Part shown: in pieces, positions 11,101 through 22,330 of the stretch
How positions within the stretch are numbered: the stretch's first letter is position 1
Layout: every line of letters begins with the position of its first letter
From: Anoplopoma fimbria
Taxonomy: Eukaryota > Chordata > Actinopteri > Perciformes > Anoplopomatidae
Direction of reading: 5' to 3'
Assembly: GCF_027596085.1 (NCBI RefSeq)
Contig: NC_072464.1
Coordinates: 15,079,624-15,143,623, forward strand
Length of the DNA stretch: 64,000 nucleotides
Notes under the pieces: generated by a model
The model's database searches: none
Seen by the model: only the letters and a program-made list of their open reading frames with translations
Told to the model about the DNA's origin: nothing
Position numbers and translations under genes: made by a program

Positions 11101-14100
11101 GAGTCGTTCCTTGTCCCGGCGTAAGAGGTCACCACCGCCCAGATCCCGCCGCTCACGCTCCCGGTCGGCCCGCAGGAGCAAGCGGACTCGGTCACGTTCC
11201 GTCGTTGTCCTTAAGCGCAACCGGCACTCCAGATCCAAGACTCCTCGCAAACGAACCAAATCCAGAACCCCTCCCTCTCGACGGCGCACCCGTTCCCCCG
11301 CCAGGAGAAACCGTTCTCCACCAAGGTCTGGCAAACGCTCCAAATCTCGCTCGTTGTCCCGAAGGAATCGGTCAAAGTCAAACTCCCCCCTACCTGTCAA
11401 GAAGAAGTCCACATCTCCTAGGAGGAGTGGACGAAGGTCAAAGTCTAAATCCGTTTCGCCAGGCTTGAACAGATCTAGATCCAGGTCGGAGTCAAGCGAT
11501 GGCCGGTCTGACAATTCTTCCCCAGCCAGATCAACATCATCCTCTCCTGTTAAAGAGATTAAACCTTCCTCCCCTGAGCCTGAGCCTGAGGCAGAGGCAG
11601 AGACCGAGACAGCAGGAGAAACTGCAGGATTTCCAGCTGCAGCAGGTCAGTTTTTATTTACAGTAAAGTGTAAAAAATATATATTAATGTATATTGTTCC
11701 TAAAGAGTGTCATCCGTCTTTTACAAAAACAAAATTGAAACTCAATTTTCTATTCTCCACAAACTGGCAAATTACATTTGTAAATCAATTTGATGAGTAA
11801 CATTGACTTGTGTGGACCTTACTCATTATCAAATTCAGGTGTCAGGTTACCGTCCACCCCTCAGGCCTCCAAGATGATCAGTATTGCTAGATATGATTTT
11901 GCTCCTCGTTTGCTCTTTTTAACAAGTAGTGAATTTTTTATTATTGAATACATGTAATGACAGAACTTAAAAGTATATACTCCCCAGCCCCAGTAATTTG
12001 TGCTGCTGTTGCATTGAAATGACCTAACATGTCTTAACGTACCATGCAGGTGCTTGGAAGCCGATGCCCGCAGCAGCAGCCACCAGCCCCCAAGCTGGGA
12101 GCTCCTCAGATACATTGCCAGCGCAGCCTGAGGTGCTTTCTCCCAACCACGACAAGGAACAGAAGGAGGCCGTCGGCTCATCCAACGAACGAGATGTTTC
12201 CAGGTCCAGGTCTGCTTCCAGAGAGCCCGTCGCTGGCCCAGATCGGTCAGATCTTTCAGAAGGATCAGATGAAGAAGAGGATTCTTCCTCTCCAGTTAAG
12301 CAGCTGTCCAAGTCGCGCTCACCGACGGATCGGAAGAAACCGTCCCGCTCCCCTTCTCCACCACGACGATCAACATCCAAGTCTACATCCCGAAGGAAGC
12401 CATCAAGGTTTGTAGTGTGTGTCCACACATGACAGGGTTCTGTGGGTCCTGACCTGTTTAACATCCTAACCATAGCTCTAACCAGCTTATGATTCCTAAT
12501 TGAAACGGCTAAAGATTTTTTTTAATGATAAAAATACAGTCTTTTATGACCTATAAACACATGACTACAACAAAGTAAAAGGATAAAACAGAGACAAACA
12601 TTGTGCACTTTATTTTGAAAATACCAAGTTTTCACACAATTTATTTGATATTTACAATATATTGATATCCTTTAGAACCTTTTTAATGGTTTACACTGTC
12701 TTCAGAGTGGTTGAAATTGTTTTTGGGACAGTGGTGGGGGAAAAAAAAGTCTGGAGCCTTGAATATCAGCTACTATAACAAAACAATCAAGAATTATATA
12801 TATTGGCCAATAAGCATCATCAACGATCGGCAAGTTTTTATTGGTGGGGAAAAAACGTGCTGATCCGATCCGAAGTGATGCGCTCTCAGTATTTATGATC
12901 CTTGCACGCTTTTCTTATCATCCACCCTTTCTCAGGTCTAAGTCCCCTCCGAGGAAAAGAGAATCGGTCTCTCCACTGGAAAGGAAGAAACGACGGTCTA
13001 AATCTCGGAGTCCTGCCCGGCGGAGGAGGTCGCGCTCCCCCGCAAGGCGCAAGAGATCGCACTCCAAGTCACGGACCAGAATCCGGCGATCCAAGTCCCG
13101 CTCTCCAACCAGAAAGAGACGATCCCGCTCACCCAATGTCCGCGCGAGAAGGAGGTCCAAGTCGACAGACAGGAGCAAGCGATCCAAGAGCCGCTCCACT
13201 GGCCGCAGAAAAAGATCAGTAGACAGAAGCCGGCGATCAAGGTCTCGTTCTACTGATCGCAGACGCAGGTCCAGGTCGAGGGTCGAGGAGGCGCCCGGTG
13301 TTCCGCAGTCGTTCGTTCGATAGGCGGGACAGGTGGAAAAGAGAACCCAGCCACTCTCCGGTTCTCATCCTCCGCAAACAGCGCCGCTCTGGGTCCCGGC
13401 CCCGACGGAGCACCAGCAAGACTCCTCCACGCCTCACTGAGCTGGGTAAAACATTTTGATAGTAACTAAGGACACAAATTACTACAGAGATTTCTAAGTG
13501 TATACTACTTAATCGTGCCCCTTTCCCCTCTCTATGCCCTGTTGTTCTCTTTCTTCAGATAAGGACCAGTTACTGGAGATAGCCAAAGCTAATGCTGCTG
13601 CGATGTGTGCTAAGGCGGGGGTACCCATTCCTGAGAGTCTTCGACCGAAAGCCATCCTCCAGCTCCCTCTACCCACTCCATCGCCTACCCCTCTCTCCTT
13701 ACCACTGCCTTTACCTCTCCCAATGGGCATGGGGATGCCCAATATGGGTCAGATGGGTCAGATGAGTCAGATGGGGTTATCCAATATGGGAATGCCCAAC
13801 ATGTCAAATATCACGATGAGTGCCGCTATGGCCAGTATGACAGCAGCTACTATGACAGCTGCCTTGACCAACATGGGAGCCCTGGCAGCCATGCCTCCCC
13901 TCGCCCCGCTTCCTACCATCACTAACAAGCCTCCGCCGTGTCTCGCTCCCCCAACGCCAACCCTCAACCTGGACCACATCGAGGAGGCAAAGAGGAAGGT
14001 TACTCAGCAAGCTAACATACACACCATAAAGGAGCTTACTGAGGTAAACGAAGATTATGTTAATGTGCACATGTTTGATAGTAGCAATGTTCAATGAAAG

Positions 14101-14275
14101 CATGTTGGAGAGTGAGTAATGAAGTTTTGTTTTTTTCAGGATATTATGTGCAAGACCAAATTTAAAGTAACTGATTTGATGTTTTTCTGTGTTTCTGTAG
14201 AAGTGCAAGATGATTGCAAATAGCAAGGAAGAGATGGCCATTGCTAAACCCCATGTCTCAGATGATGAAAGCTAA
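8124..14275 (+). CDS. son-like: SON-like RS-domain splicing protein lacking G-patch and dsRNA-binding domain; one apparent frameshift
   Basis: Probable nuclear-speckle SR-related protein acting in pre-mRNA splicing. Coding exons 8124-8151, 8796-9003, 9714-9790, 9888-11645, 12050-12407, 12936-13445, 13559-14043 and 14201-14275 give 1165 residues once one frame break is allowed for. In order: acidic start; Lys-rich blocks (HRKHKSKKKKRKRKG, KKHKRHAAKKKKKKRKK); Ser/Glu-rich linker; long RS region (about residues 290-970); then RLTEL-DKDQLLEIAKANAAAMCAKAGVP, a Met/Pro-rich insert, ELTEKCKMIANSKEE and KPHVSDDES-stop. These last motifs are those just before the G-patch of SON. Full-length SON continues to a G-patch and dsRNA-binding domain; here a TAA follows at once and neither domain is seen downstream. 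The SON N-terminus is also absent. It may be a shortened paralogue or an unrecognised SON relative. The frame break is at 13280-13282. Confidence 0.85.
8796..9003 (+). CDS. son-like: SON-like gene exon: Lys-rich block 1
   Basis: Residues about 10-78: acidic EDEAPEKDD then KKNKKHRKHKSKKKKRKRKG, resembling the KKSKKHKKHKNKKKKKKK block of SON. Acceptor ctgtgcag, donor gtcagg; phase 2 exit. Confidence 0.88.
9435..9452. repeat. Poly(C) run
   Basis: Eighteen consecutive C in an intron of the SON-like gene; a likely site of length polymorphism or sequencing error. Confidence 0.95.
9714..9790 (+). CDS. son-like: SON-like gene small exon
   Basis: Encodes ARLAASTGPGDQAGLKEEGK, then RDGIT. Acceptor tttttag, donor gtagga; frame-preserving (phase 2 in, phase 1 out). 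Confidence 0.85.
9888..11645 (+). CDS. son-like: SON-like gene large exon: Lys block 2 and main RS domain
   Basis: About 586 codons. It begins with a second Lys-rich block, then a Ser/Glu-rich stretch with several V-K-x-E type sites, then dense SR/RS/SPKRRR repeats (roughly 10480-11560), ending EPEPEPEAEAETETAGETAG. The long opposite-strand open frame over 10663-11514 is a codon shadow of the RS repeats. Confidence 0.92.
12050..12407 (+). CDS. son-like: SON-like gene exon: Ser/acidic linker and RS
   Basis: Encodes GAWKPMPAAAATSPQAGSS, then SRSRSASREP, the acidic cluster DLSEGSDEEEDSSSP and RSPSPPRRSTSKSTSRRKPS. Acceptor catgcag, donor gtttgt; phase 2 exit. Confidence 0.88.
12936..13445 (+). 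CDS. son-like: SON-like gene exon: distal RS domain with apparent +1 frameshift
   Basis: RS/RRR repeats run in one frame to about 13279 and continue in the next frame from 13283 (RRRPVFRSRSFDRRDRW, then RSTSKTPPRLTEL) to donor gtaaaa. As written, the first frame stops at 13321-13323. One surplus G in the ggg at 13280-13282 explains it; removing its effect keeps both exon boundaries in phase. The second half ends in RLTEL, which directly precedes DKDQLLEIAK as in SON, so it is coding. Confidence 0.85.
13559..14043 (+). CDS. son-like: SON-like gene exon: SON C-terminal module with Met-rich insert
   Basis: Starts DKDQLLEIAKANAAAMCAKA, then GVPIPESLRPK. Then a Pro/Leu run (LPTPSPTPLSLPLPLPLP) and a Met/Gly/Asn/Ala-rich stretch of about 55 residues (13720-13890), then IEEAKRKVTQQANIHTIKEL ending TE. 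In human SON, as I recall it, the linker between these two motifs is only about 30 residues. Confidence 0.93.
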
Positions 14276-14293
14276 AATCCATTAGCTCTCAAG
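14201..14293 (+). CDS. son-like: SON-like gene last coding exon (CDS to 14275)
   Basis: KCKMIANSKEEMAIAKPHVS, then DDES and TAA at 14273-14275. The exon continues 18 bases to a gtaaaa donor, so the stop is too close to the last junction to trigger nonsense-mediated decay under the usual 50-nt rule. Confidence 0.88.
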
Positions 14294-14806
14294 GTAAAAA
14301 ATTTTATCTTTATTCTTCAAAAAAAATTGTCTGTATCCTTCTCTTTATGTAAGTGTTTTATTTTTTCTGCAGTGGATGTTAGTTGTTTTTTAGGGTCTCA
14401 TTTTTGGGTCTCATCATAAAACGTAAAATATCAACATTTCAGTGCATTTCAGTATTTCGCTTTATTTCTGTTTGTCTAGCGCTGCATGATTAATACTGCA
14501 CTCAAGCATCCTTCATTACATTGGCTGCAGACATGTCCACTGCACAGATGATTTTTATGCCATTTCGGGCAAAGATAACTCATCAAAAAAAGAGGCAAAG
14601 TCACTAAACCGCAGTTCTGTTTTTTAACTATTCAGTTGCGTTTCTCTTGCATGTGTTACATGCCATCAACCTTTCCTCACTGTGATGGTCGTCTGCCTAT
14701 TAAATAGACAAGTCGTAGTTAAAATGAAACCTAATGTTGTTTTATGTAGATATTAAATTGGGAACGAACTTTGACCTTTTTTTTTTTTCTCTCTTTGTCT
14801 GTGCAG

Positions 14807-16935
14807 AGCCAATCCCCTCAAAGGACTGAAGGAAAGCGTAACGAATGCTTTAGGGTAGGGCCTACCTACCCACAGTTCCCTTTGGCAACCAGATAACCAG
14901 ACTGAGCCTCATAAACCATCGCCACCAAGAAGAAAAAGAGCATCCAAGTTGTCACAATCAGGCGTACGGGCACGAGCCACTGCCCCACCCAGCTCCCCGG
15001 TTTGTTTCTGTTGGTGTGAGAGAGAGAGAAACAGACTGTCAACTGTGATACCACTGAGTAAACTGTGCACACACTGACATGTGTGCACAGTTGTGTGACT
15101 GTATAGTGAGTGCGAGTCTGTGTGTGTGTAAATATAGTGACTTTCACCACCTCAATGTTGCTGCTCATTTAAGCGGTCACTGACTAAAGAGGACACAAAC
15201 CAAACTTACTAGTGGCGCAAGTGTTTTTGTAAAAGATTAGTTTCTCGAAATTTGTTTTACTTTATGCTTTCTAAAATAATTGTGTTAAGTGGAGACTGCT
15301 TCCTTGTTCTTCTGTATTCCCCTTGGTTATCTCTAGTCCCTGGTTTTATAAACGAATAATGCAGACAAAGGTTTTGGTAGATGCTCACATGTGATTTGTT
15401 TTCAAAAGCCTGGGTGTCCAGGGCGTGAGACCACATGTGAATCCTGGAACAGGGTATCAGAGCTGATTATTTTCGAAGGAATGGTATATTGGCTGCAAAA
15501 AGAAATTAGCTATGACGAAACAAAACGTAACTAATTCAGTTAGCACTGCCCTGGGTGTCAATTTTTGTTCCCTCTATTTTAAACCTAGCCAGCCTAATCT
15601 TTGACTCTATCCATGTCTTTAATTTGGGCTTTGTTGGGATTTTTTTTTACCAACTTGGAAACATGTTTGCTCGAGATCTAAATGGACATTTCATCTGCCA
15701 CTCTTTTAACACCAACATCTTGACATGCAATGTTGTGTTATTTGCAAAACACTGTAATACATCATATGTTTTAAGATGCAGAAAAAGCAAACCATTGGTG
15801 TTTGTTGGGAATTGCTACGATAGCATTTTAAAACTAGAAAAACATTTAAAAGGTATTTTTCTGTCATTTGTCACCGGGGTTTGATTTTGAAAGCAATGCT
15901 GGTTGATGGCCATTTTCAGCCACCAAGCTTTAGCTGAATAAGAAAACAGATGGGTAAAAATGTAATTTTCTTTAAACTTTACACTGTAAATGGTAATTAC
16001 TATTCATTTAGAAGATCTTTTTTAATTCAGTGTGACAGTATACATACATGATAAACAATTGTTTTGTTTTTTTTGTTGGTTTTTTTTAAATACGCTTTAG
16101 ATGTTCTTTAGATGTTTCTTTTTGTTGCTGTTTACTTAATTAAAACACAATTTCTATCGTTGACTTTAGAGAGGCACACAGAGTACATAATTCATGTTCT
16201 TGTGCTTGGGGGTGACAAAGTACTTCTACTGGTTAAAGAGTTGGATGTACGAAGTTGAGTTTGTAGGTTTTGTGTATTCGACAATCAGGTCCTTGTCTCA
16301 AGATACTTTTATTGAAGAAAGAACTAAAACGGCATTAAATGTACACATCTTGCAGCATTGTATTCAGGTGGCAAATAGGAGAGAAATATTTAGATAACTG
16401 CAAACATTGTGGAAAAACCCAACAAGCCCTTTTCCTTTATTCCATTGACTCATTTAATATCTGCTTCGCTTGTTAATGTTTCTCTGGCCCCTAGTAGGTC
16501 TTCTGTGTGAGCTGTCTCTGGGTAAACGGGGTCCATGTTTCATTGAATGCTTTTGTCCCATTGGATAACTGATGAACAAAAATGTACTTGGTGCTTTTTG
16601 GAAAACTAGCAGGGGTGAGGTTTTTAAGGAATCTTGCACTCATAGCTCATTGATTTTCTTTGGAGAGAGAAATAGTTCTGGATCCATCCCACACCCGGGG
16701 CTGTGGAAGATAACCTGTCACGGTTTTGTCAAACTGTAACTATACTGACTGTAAACTGAAAGCGTAGTGGAACTGTTGAATTGATTCCCTGAGGTAATCT
16801 TTAGCTGTTTTAATGACAAAAAGAAGAAAATGCATTTTAGGATTCTTTTTTTCGGGGGGTCATTTGAATATGACATTGCCTGCTTTGTACATAAATGTGT
16901 CTGATTATTAAAAACCTCAATGATCTGTATGTTCT
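14807..16935 (+). other. son-like: SON-like gene 3'UTR exon
   Basis: Acceptor tctgtgcag preceded by a long pyrimidine run; no conserved frame inside, and specifically no G-patch or dsRNA-binding motif. An ATTAAA signal lies at 16907-16912, followed by a GT-rich stretch (tgttcttgtgctcttgtgtg), consistent with polyadenylation near 16925-16935. Confidence 0.6.
16907..16912 (+). terminator. Poly(A) signal ATTAAA, SON-like gene
   Basis: ATTAAA followed within 25 bases by a GT-rich downstream element; it ends a 2.1 kb stretch without coding signal. Confidence 0.5.
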
Positions 16936-19900
16936 TGTGCTCTTGTGTGTTGTGTTTACTTAGATTTCATAGTGTATCAATCCACATTTACCAATTTAAG
17001 CATGGGCGACAGATATACTGAATTAAAATACATCAATTCCATCATAATTTAAATACAGATGAATTGGCACATTGCTTTTGAGCCATACATTAGAATATCT
17101 ATTGTGTTATCGGCATATTTTAAAGCCAAAATGTGTATCAAACTCAAACTATGAAAATAATTTTGGTAAAAGACTGGATATTGATCAGACAGTACCAAAT
17201 TATGATTGCTGTTTCTAATACTGAGATAACTGTTAAGTGAAGTGACATTGGCCCAGTTGTGCATTGCTCAGCAGTGAGTTACCAGCGTTCCGATCTATAA
17301 AGAAAGCCTTCACAGCAGAGATGGAGCACTACAGCGGAAACCTGACCGTACAATTTATTGATTTGCAAGACCGCATGCTTGTGTGTGGGCAGTTTGTGTG
17401 AGAGAAAGATAAAGATCAGGTAAATATGAGCGCATGTTTTTGTGTTTCATGCCAGCAATTTCATTTCTTGTGTGCTTGGATAATTAAAATGTCCTTTTTC
17501 AGAAAATGTTCCAGTCTAGAAAACACTTGCAGTTATGAAACCCTCCTACAAGTGGTGCACTTTCTCTTTGTTTCCACTGTTATTGAGGAGGTCAGAGACT
17601 TAAAGGAATTTTGTAAGCTCTCTATCAACAAAAAGGGCCTTTAAACACTATTATGTAAAGCTCTAACGGATGAAGGTACAGTGGTCAGGTGAGTAAAGTA
17701 TAAGGGCTTTAAACACTTTACTTTCAGTTTAGAAGTTGTCTGATTTACTCAGATAACAAAGAGGAACGACCCAGGGGAGTCTTCATGAAGAAAGCTTTAA
17801 ATGCTTTAATCTGTAGATTTGCACACTGACTTGGATACAAAGTTTCAAAAACTCCAGAGTCTGAGTTTCCGCCTTAAACCCTATCATGAGGTTTATTAAA
17901 ATACAAACCACTAAGATGAAAAATACAATAGTCATGAATTCAGGGCTTTGAACAGAACAGTTCTTCTTCAAATGAAACAAACACAAAATAAATGAAACAA
18001 ACATGCCCTAGTCCTTATTGTTTTTTGCAATTATTTCAAGAGTCGACTTGTTTTGATGGTGTTGAAGCCAGGATAAGATTTGATTTAGTGTGTTTTTCAG
18101 ATACCTTTTAAGTTTTAATCATTTTGGAGACCATGTTTATTGATTTCATTCACGAGATTTTCTGAAAATCATTGGTTGATTTGGAAGACGAGCATTGAAT
18201 GCAAATCTGACCATGCAATGTATTTCTTTATCCACAATCATATGCCTGCTAATAATATGTGTGCACGCTAGAAGCACTAGCAGGTTTACCTTCAAATTAG
18301 TAAAAGGTTATCTTGTAGTGTTGTATTATAGAGAAAAAAACAAGGGTCTGTTTATACGTTTTTAGGGTTGGGAGGGAGCTTGAATATAGTGTCAATTAAA
18401 GTTAAAGAAGTTTAGAAATTCGCCATCTTTTTGATGTAACTGTTTGATTATTTTCATACATGCAATATAAATCCAGGATGAGGAAAAATGTAACGACCTT
18501 CCCTGCTTTCTGAGGACAAAAAACAATAGCAACAGATGTGTTAATTAGAAATGCAGAGCCAGTATTTTAATTCCTCTCTTCCAATATTATTTTCTTAATT
18601 ACTATGTTAGGGTTAGTAATCTGCATTAACTGCAATCTCTGAAAGAGTAGCTCTGTTTACACATTCTTAGCCAACTCTCCTCATTTAATTTGTGGACTGC
18701 AATTACATTACATCAGTAATTACAGTTATAGGGCTTCCTGTCATTGTCTGCACGTTTGTTTGTTTACACACAGCGGCCCCGTTTGCATGTATAAGTATGC
18801 GGGTTGCATGCTGAGAAGCTATGAGTCATTGGATTTTTGCAGATCAATGGCTGTGGGTCGATGGATGGCCGAGTACTTTGCGACGACCACCCAGTCCAAG
18901 CACTCGACCCACTCTGTCAGGCATCCAGGAAATGAGGTCACATACGCACATTTTCTCTCGCTCCCCCTTGCTTTCTAGTTTCAGGACACTCTCTCTCCAT
19001 ACATTGCTTAACAACCCACTCATACACACATACAGGGACACAAACACACACTGGATAAGCCGATGAATTCAGCCCGTGGTGGAGTTCTGGATCAGAGTGG
19101 AAATTATTTCACTACAATGTGACTAACGAAGACAACAGAGACAGCGAAGAGAAAGGGAGGGAAGAGGATTTGAGAGAAATGAGGGGCTGGATGAGATAAA
19201 AGCTGACGAGAGTGAAGAGAGGGAAGACTGAGAACAAAAGAGAAAAATAAGATGCCTAATTTTACTCAGGAGGATTTGGAGCGCTGCCGAGTGAGCTGTG
19301 TCTGTAACTGTGAGTGTCCATGTACTGGTCAGAGGAGTAGAATAAAGGTTGTGACTTTGACTGTACTTGTCGCTTCATTGTACTGTCAAAACTGTGTGTG
19401 TGCACATTTCAGTTCAAGTGTGTGTGTGTGTGTGTGTGTGTTTCACTGTCCTCGACAGGAAAGAGTCATACTAGACCAAAAATGTATGGAAGCAGGAGAG
19501 CCTACAGTAATAATAGTATAGTAAGCTCATCTATGAATGAAGGCCCACATGTTGCATACATGCAAATATATATTTAATGAGGGCTTTGGATCTTAATTTT
19601 TGGATGAGTGAAGTTAACCCAATTGAAATATTCATGCAAACTGTATAAAAATTTAAATTCAAAATATTCCTTACAATTTGCATTTCAGATTGAAAATTGA
19701 AATATGTATATGTTAACACATTTGCAAAGGATATTGAAATGTTCAGGCATCTCCTAAGTTATGGTTAATAACATGAATATTTTCCATCTTAAATTCTCTA
19801 CAACACTTTTCAATTAAAAGATACACAACATCTGAGAACTTGCTAATTTGAATGTGATTGTGTCTGTCAATCTTTTTGTATAGAATAGTAGAGCTGATTG

Positions 19901-20558
19901 TTTTTTTAATGAGTGCGTGGGTCATTTAGGACGGCTGATGTCATCTTGGTCTGAAGCACCAGACAGAAGCGATTCTGCGTGGGAAGAGGTTTCCCATTTG
20001 ACCTTTATATGACGTTACACTTCTTAAGAAAATAAACAAAAACAACAAATCAGTCGAGTATCAAGGCAAAAGCTGTGTTGCAGAGACAAGGTTTTCTTGC
20101 ATTTGTATTCTAATATTTGTGTGTTGTGTATCTAATTTCATGTCACATTTACAAATGGAGTGTTGAAATATGGCTTCTTGTCATCTTGGCTGGACTCGGG
20201 TCATCAAACACTTTCCACAAGGGCGGAGGACATGCTGGCCACTGTCGCAGAGTTGACCTATGAAGTCAGCCACAGAGACGGATGCCTCCTGACTTTAGCC
20301 AGCGTTGGTGTGAATGATGAGAACATCGAGGTAGTGCACTACAGTTTGTGTGCGTGAGTGTGTACGTGTGTGTGTGTGTGTGTGTGTGTCTGGCTTAATA
20401 GACTCAAAGTGATTCATTTCTATAGGGAGAGAGTGTGTGAGTCAGAGATCATAGTGTGTATGTGTGTCTGTAAGGTTGTGTATTTTTCGTGCATTGAACA
20501 AACACAGCAGCACGGTTGTGTGCATGTATTTGTGCACATGTCCTCTTTGTCTCACTCC

Positions 20559-20561
<3 letters not shown>

Positions 20562-20600
<39 letters not shown>

Positions 20601-20628
20601 GTGTGCGTGTGTGTGCGTGTATGTGTGT
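20562..20628. repeat. (GT)n microsatellite
   Basis: GT dinucleotide with a few GC interruptions (tgtgcgtg). A shorter GT run is at 20365-20389. Confidence 0.9.
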
Positions 20629-21330
20629 GTGAGACAGCCACAGGAATGTTTATGTTAGTTCCAGTCCATTGCTCGAGAATGAGAGCCGAGGTGGTGCTCT
20701 GTGTGTGTTTGTGTGTGTGTTGTTTGTTACAGGAATGGAGGGAGTACCCATGATGACGTCCACACAGATCAAGGTAGATCAAGGTTAATATGTGAGTGTG
20801 TGTGCATATTAGCTGCAGGGAAGGAAAGTTCCTCACGTGTCTACACTGATTAACTTAGCATGTGTTGGAATGTCAAAGGTGAGACTCTGTGCTGAAACGT
20901 CAGCGGTAACACCTTCCTATCTAACTGATGGCTGGCAGCAAAATTGTATTTTCTTCATATACATAAATCGATAGTAACCTCAAATGATTCGATTTTAATG
21001 AGGGACTTTTATTACTAGACAGTAATATATGTGTGCTTCTATGTGTGTATTTCATATATACTGTATGGGAGGTTTTAAGTGAACCTAACCCGACCGCTGA
21101 GACGTGCGTATTACAGAGTCATGGGCGTTCCAGTCCATCGCCCATGTTAGGGCTCATAGTGAGAATATCAGGAGAGTGTCACAGTCACAAAATGATGTAA
21201 GGTCATGATACGACATGGTAGAGTGGTGCAGCAGTGTGTATGTGTGTGTGCTTGGGGCTTGTGCAGCAGCAATATCTGGTTTATCGCTGACTTAAACAAC
21301 AAAAGCATAAAGGTAAGAGGGGGGGGTTGG

Positions 21331-21335
<5 letters not shown>

Positions 21336-21414
<79 letters not shown>
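21336..21414. repeat. (GT)n microsatellite
   Basis: About 39 uninterrupted GT units. Confidence 0.97.
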
Positions 21415-21416
<2 letters not shown>

Positions 21417-22261
21417 AGCTTGCACGTGCTTCAGGAGGAACAACATACTGTTAGAGTGGCTGCCATTTCATGTTGGTGCTTTGACAGTTACCTGCATAAT
21501 ATTCATGTGTTACCCAAACATACAAAACAGGCTGCCAATTAAAAGCCTGTTATGAAAAAACAGCTCTATTAATTAGCGATTGTCAAAAATGTTTGTCAAG
21601 GAAAAAGTTTGCATGGTTAGCCTACAGGCTGCTGCTACAACAATATTGATCAATGTAAAAGTAAACGCAATATGGGGACTCTTCCATCCGTGATTAAAAT
21701 ATCTAGGTTTCACATTTTACCTACCTGCAACAGGCTAATCAAATATTAAAATCTGCAACTGGCTGATGAATTATTCATACTTGCCACAGGGCTGTAAGGT
21801 ACTCACATTAGTAAGTTGAGTGGTCTCCCCGGCTTACTTTGAGATAACAAGTTCTATTCCTGGATAAACTGGTGTAATCTTAAATTATAAACATGATTAT
21901 TTTGCCATACTCATTAGTCACTTCCTACAACGGTGGTTAAATGCACCGTCTCTTTCATTAGATCATGTTTGTTTTGTCTTTCGTCAAAAGAGAGTATCCA
22001 TTTCTAAACTTTCAGTTGAAAATGATGTTCACCAGTGTATAGATCATCTTCATTTTCTAAATATTTAGGACAATGGCAATAATTAAAGTCACAGTAAACA
22101 TGGGTGGATGTATAAGGGAGTTACAAAGAAGATGAGAAAGACGGAGGATGAGACATCTAAAGAGCTGGACTTGAACCCATTTAATGAATCCATAGTTACT
22201 GGCTTCACATTCTGACAGCTTTCATGTTCTATTCATCCCAGCCATTTAAATGTGAACTGGA

Positions 22262-22265
<4 letters not shown>

Positions 22266-22327
<62 letters not shown>
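22266..22327. repeat. (CT)n microsatellite
   Basis: About 31 uninterrupted CT units. Confidence 0.97.

Positions 22328-22330
<3 letters not shown>

Noticed and set aside
10663..11514. 283-residue minus-strand open frame rich in RDLERL-type repeats
   Set aside because: Mirror of the RS-repeat codons of the SON-like gene; no splice or start context, biased composition fully explained by the sense strand.
20160..20357. Open frame with AEDMLATVAELTYEVSHRDG, then a possible donor gtagtg
   Set aside because: The protein looks more ordinary than its neighbours, but there is no acceptor, no partner exon and no family I can name.
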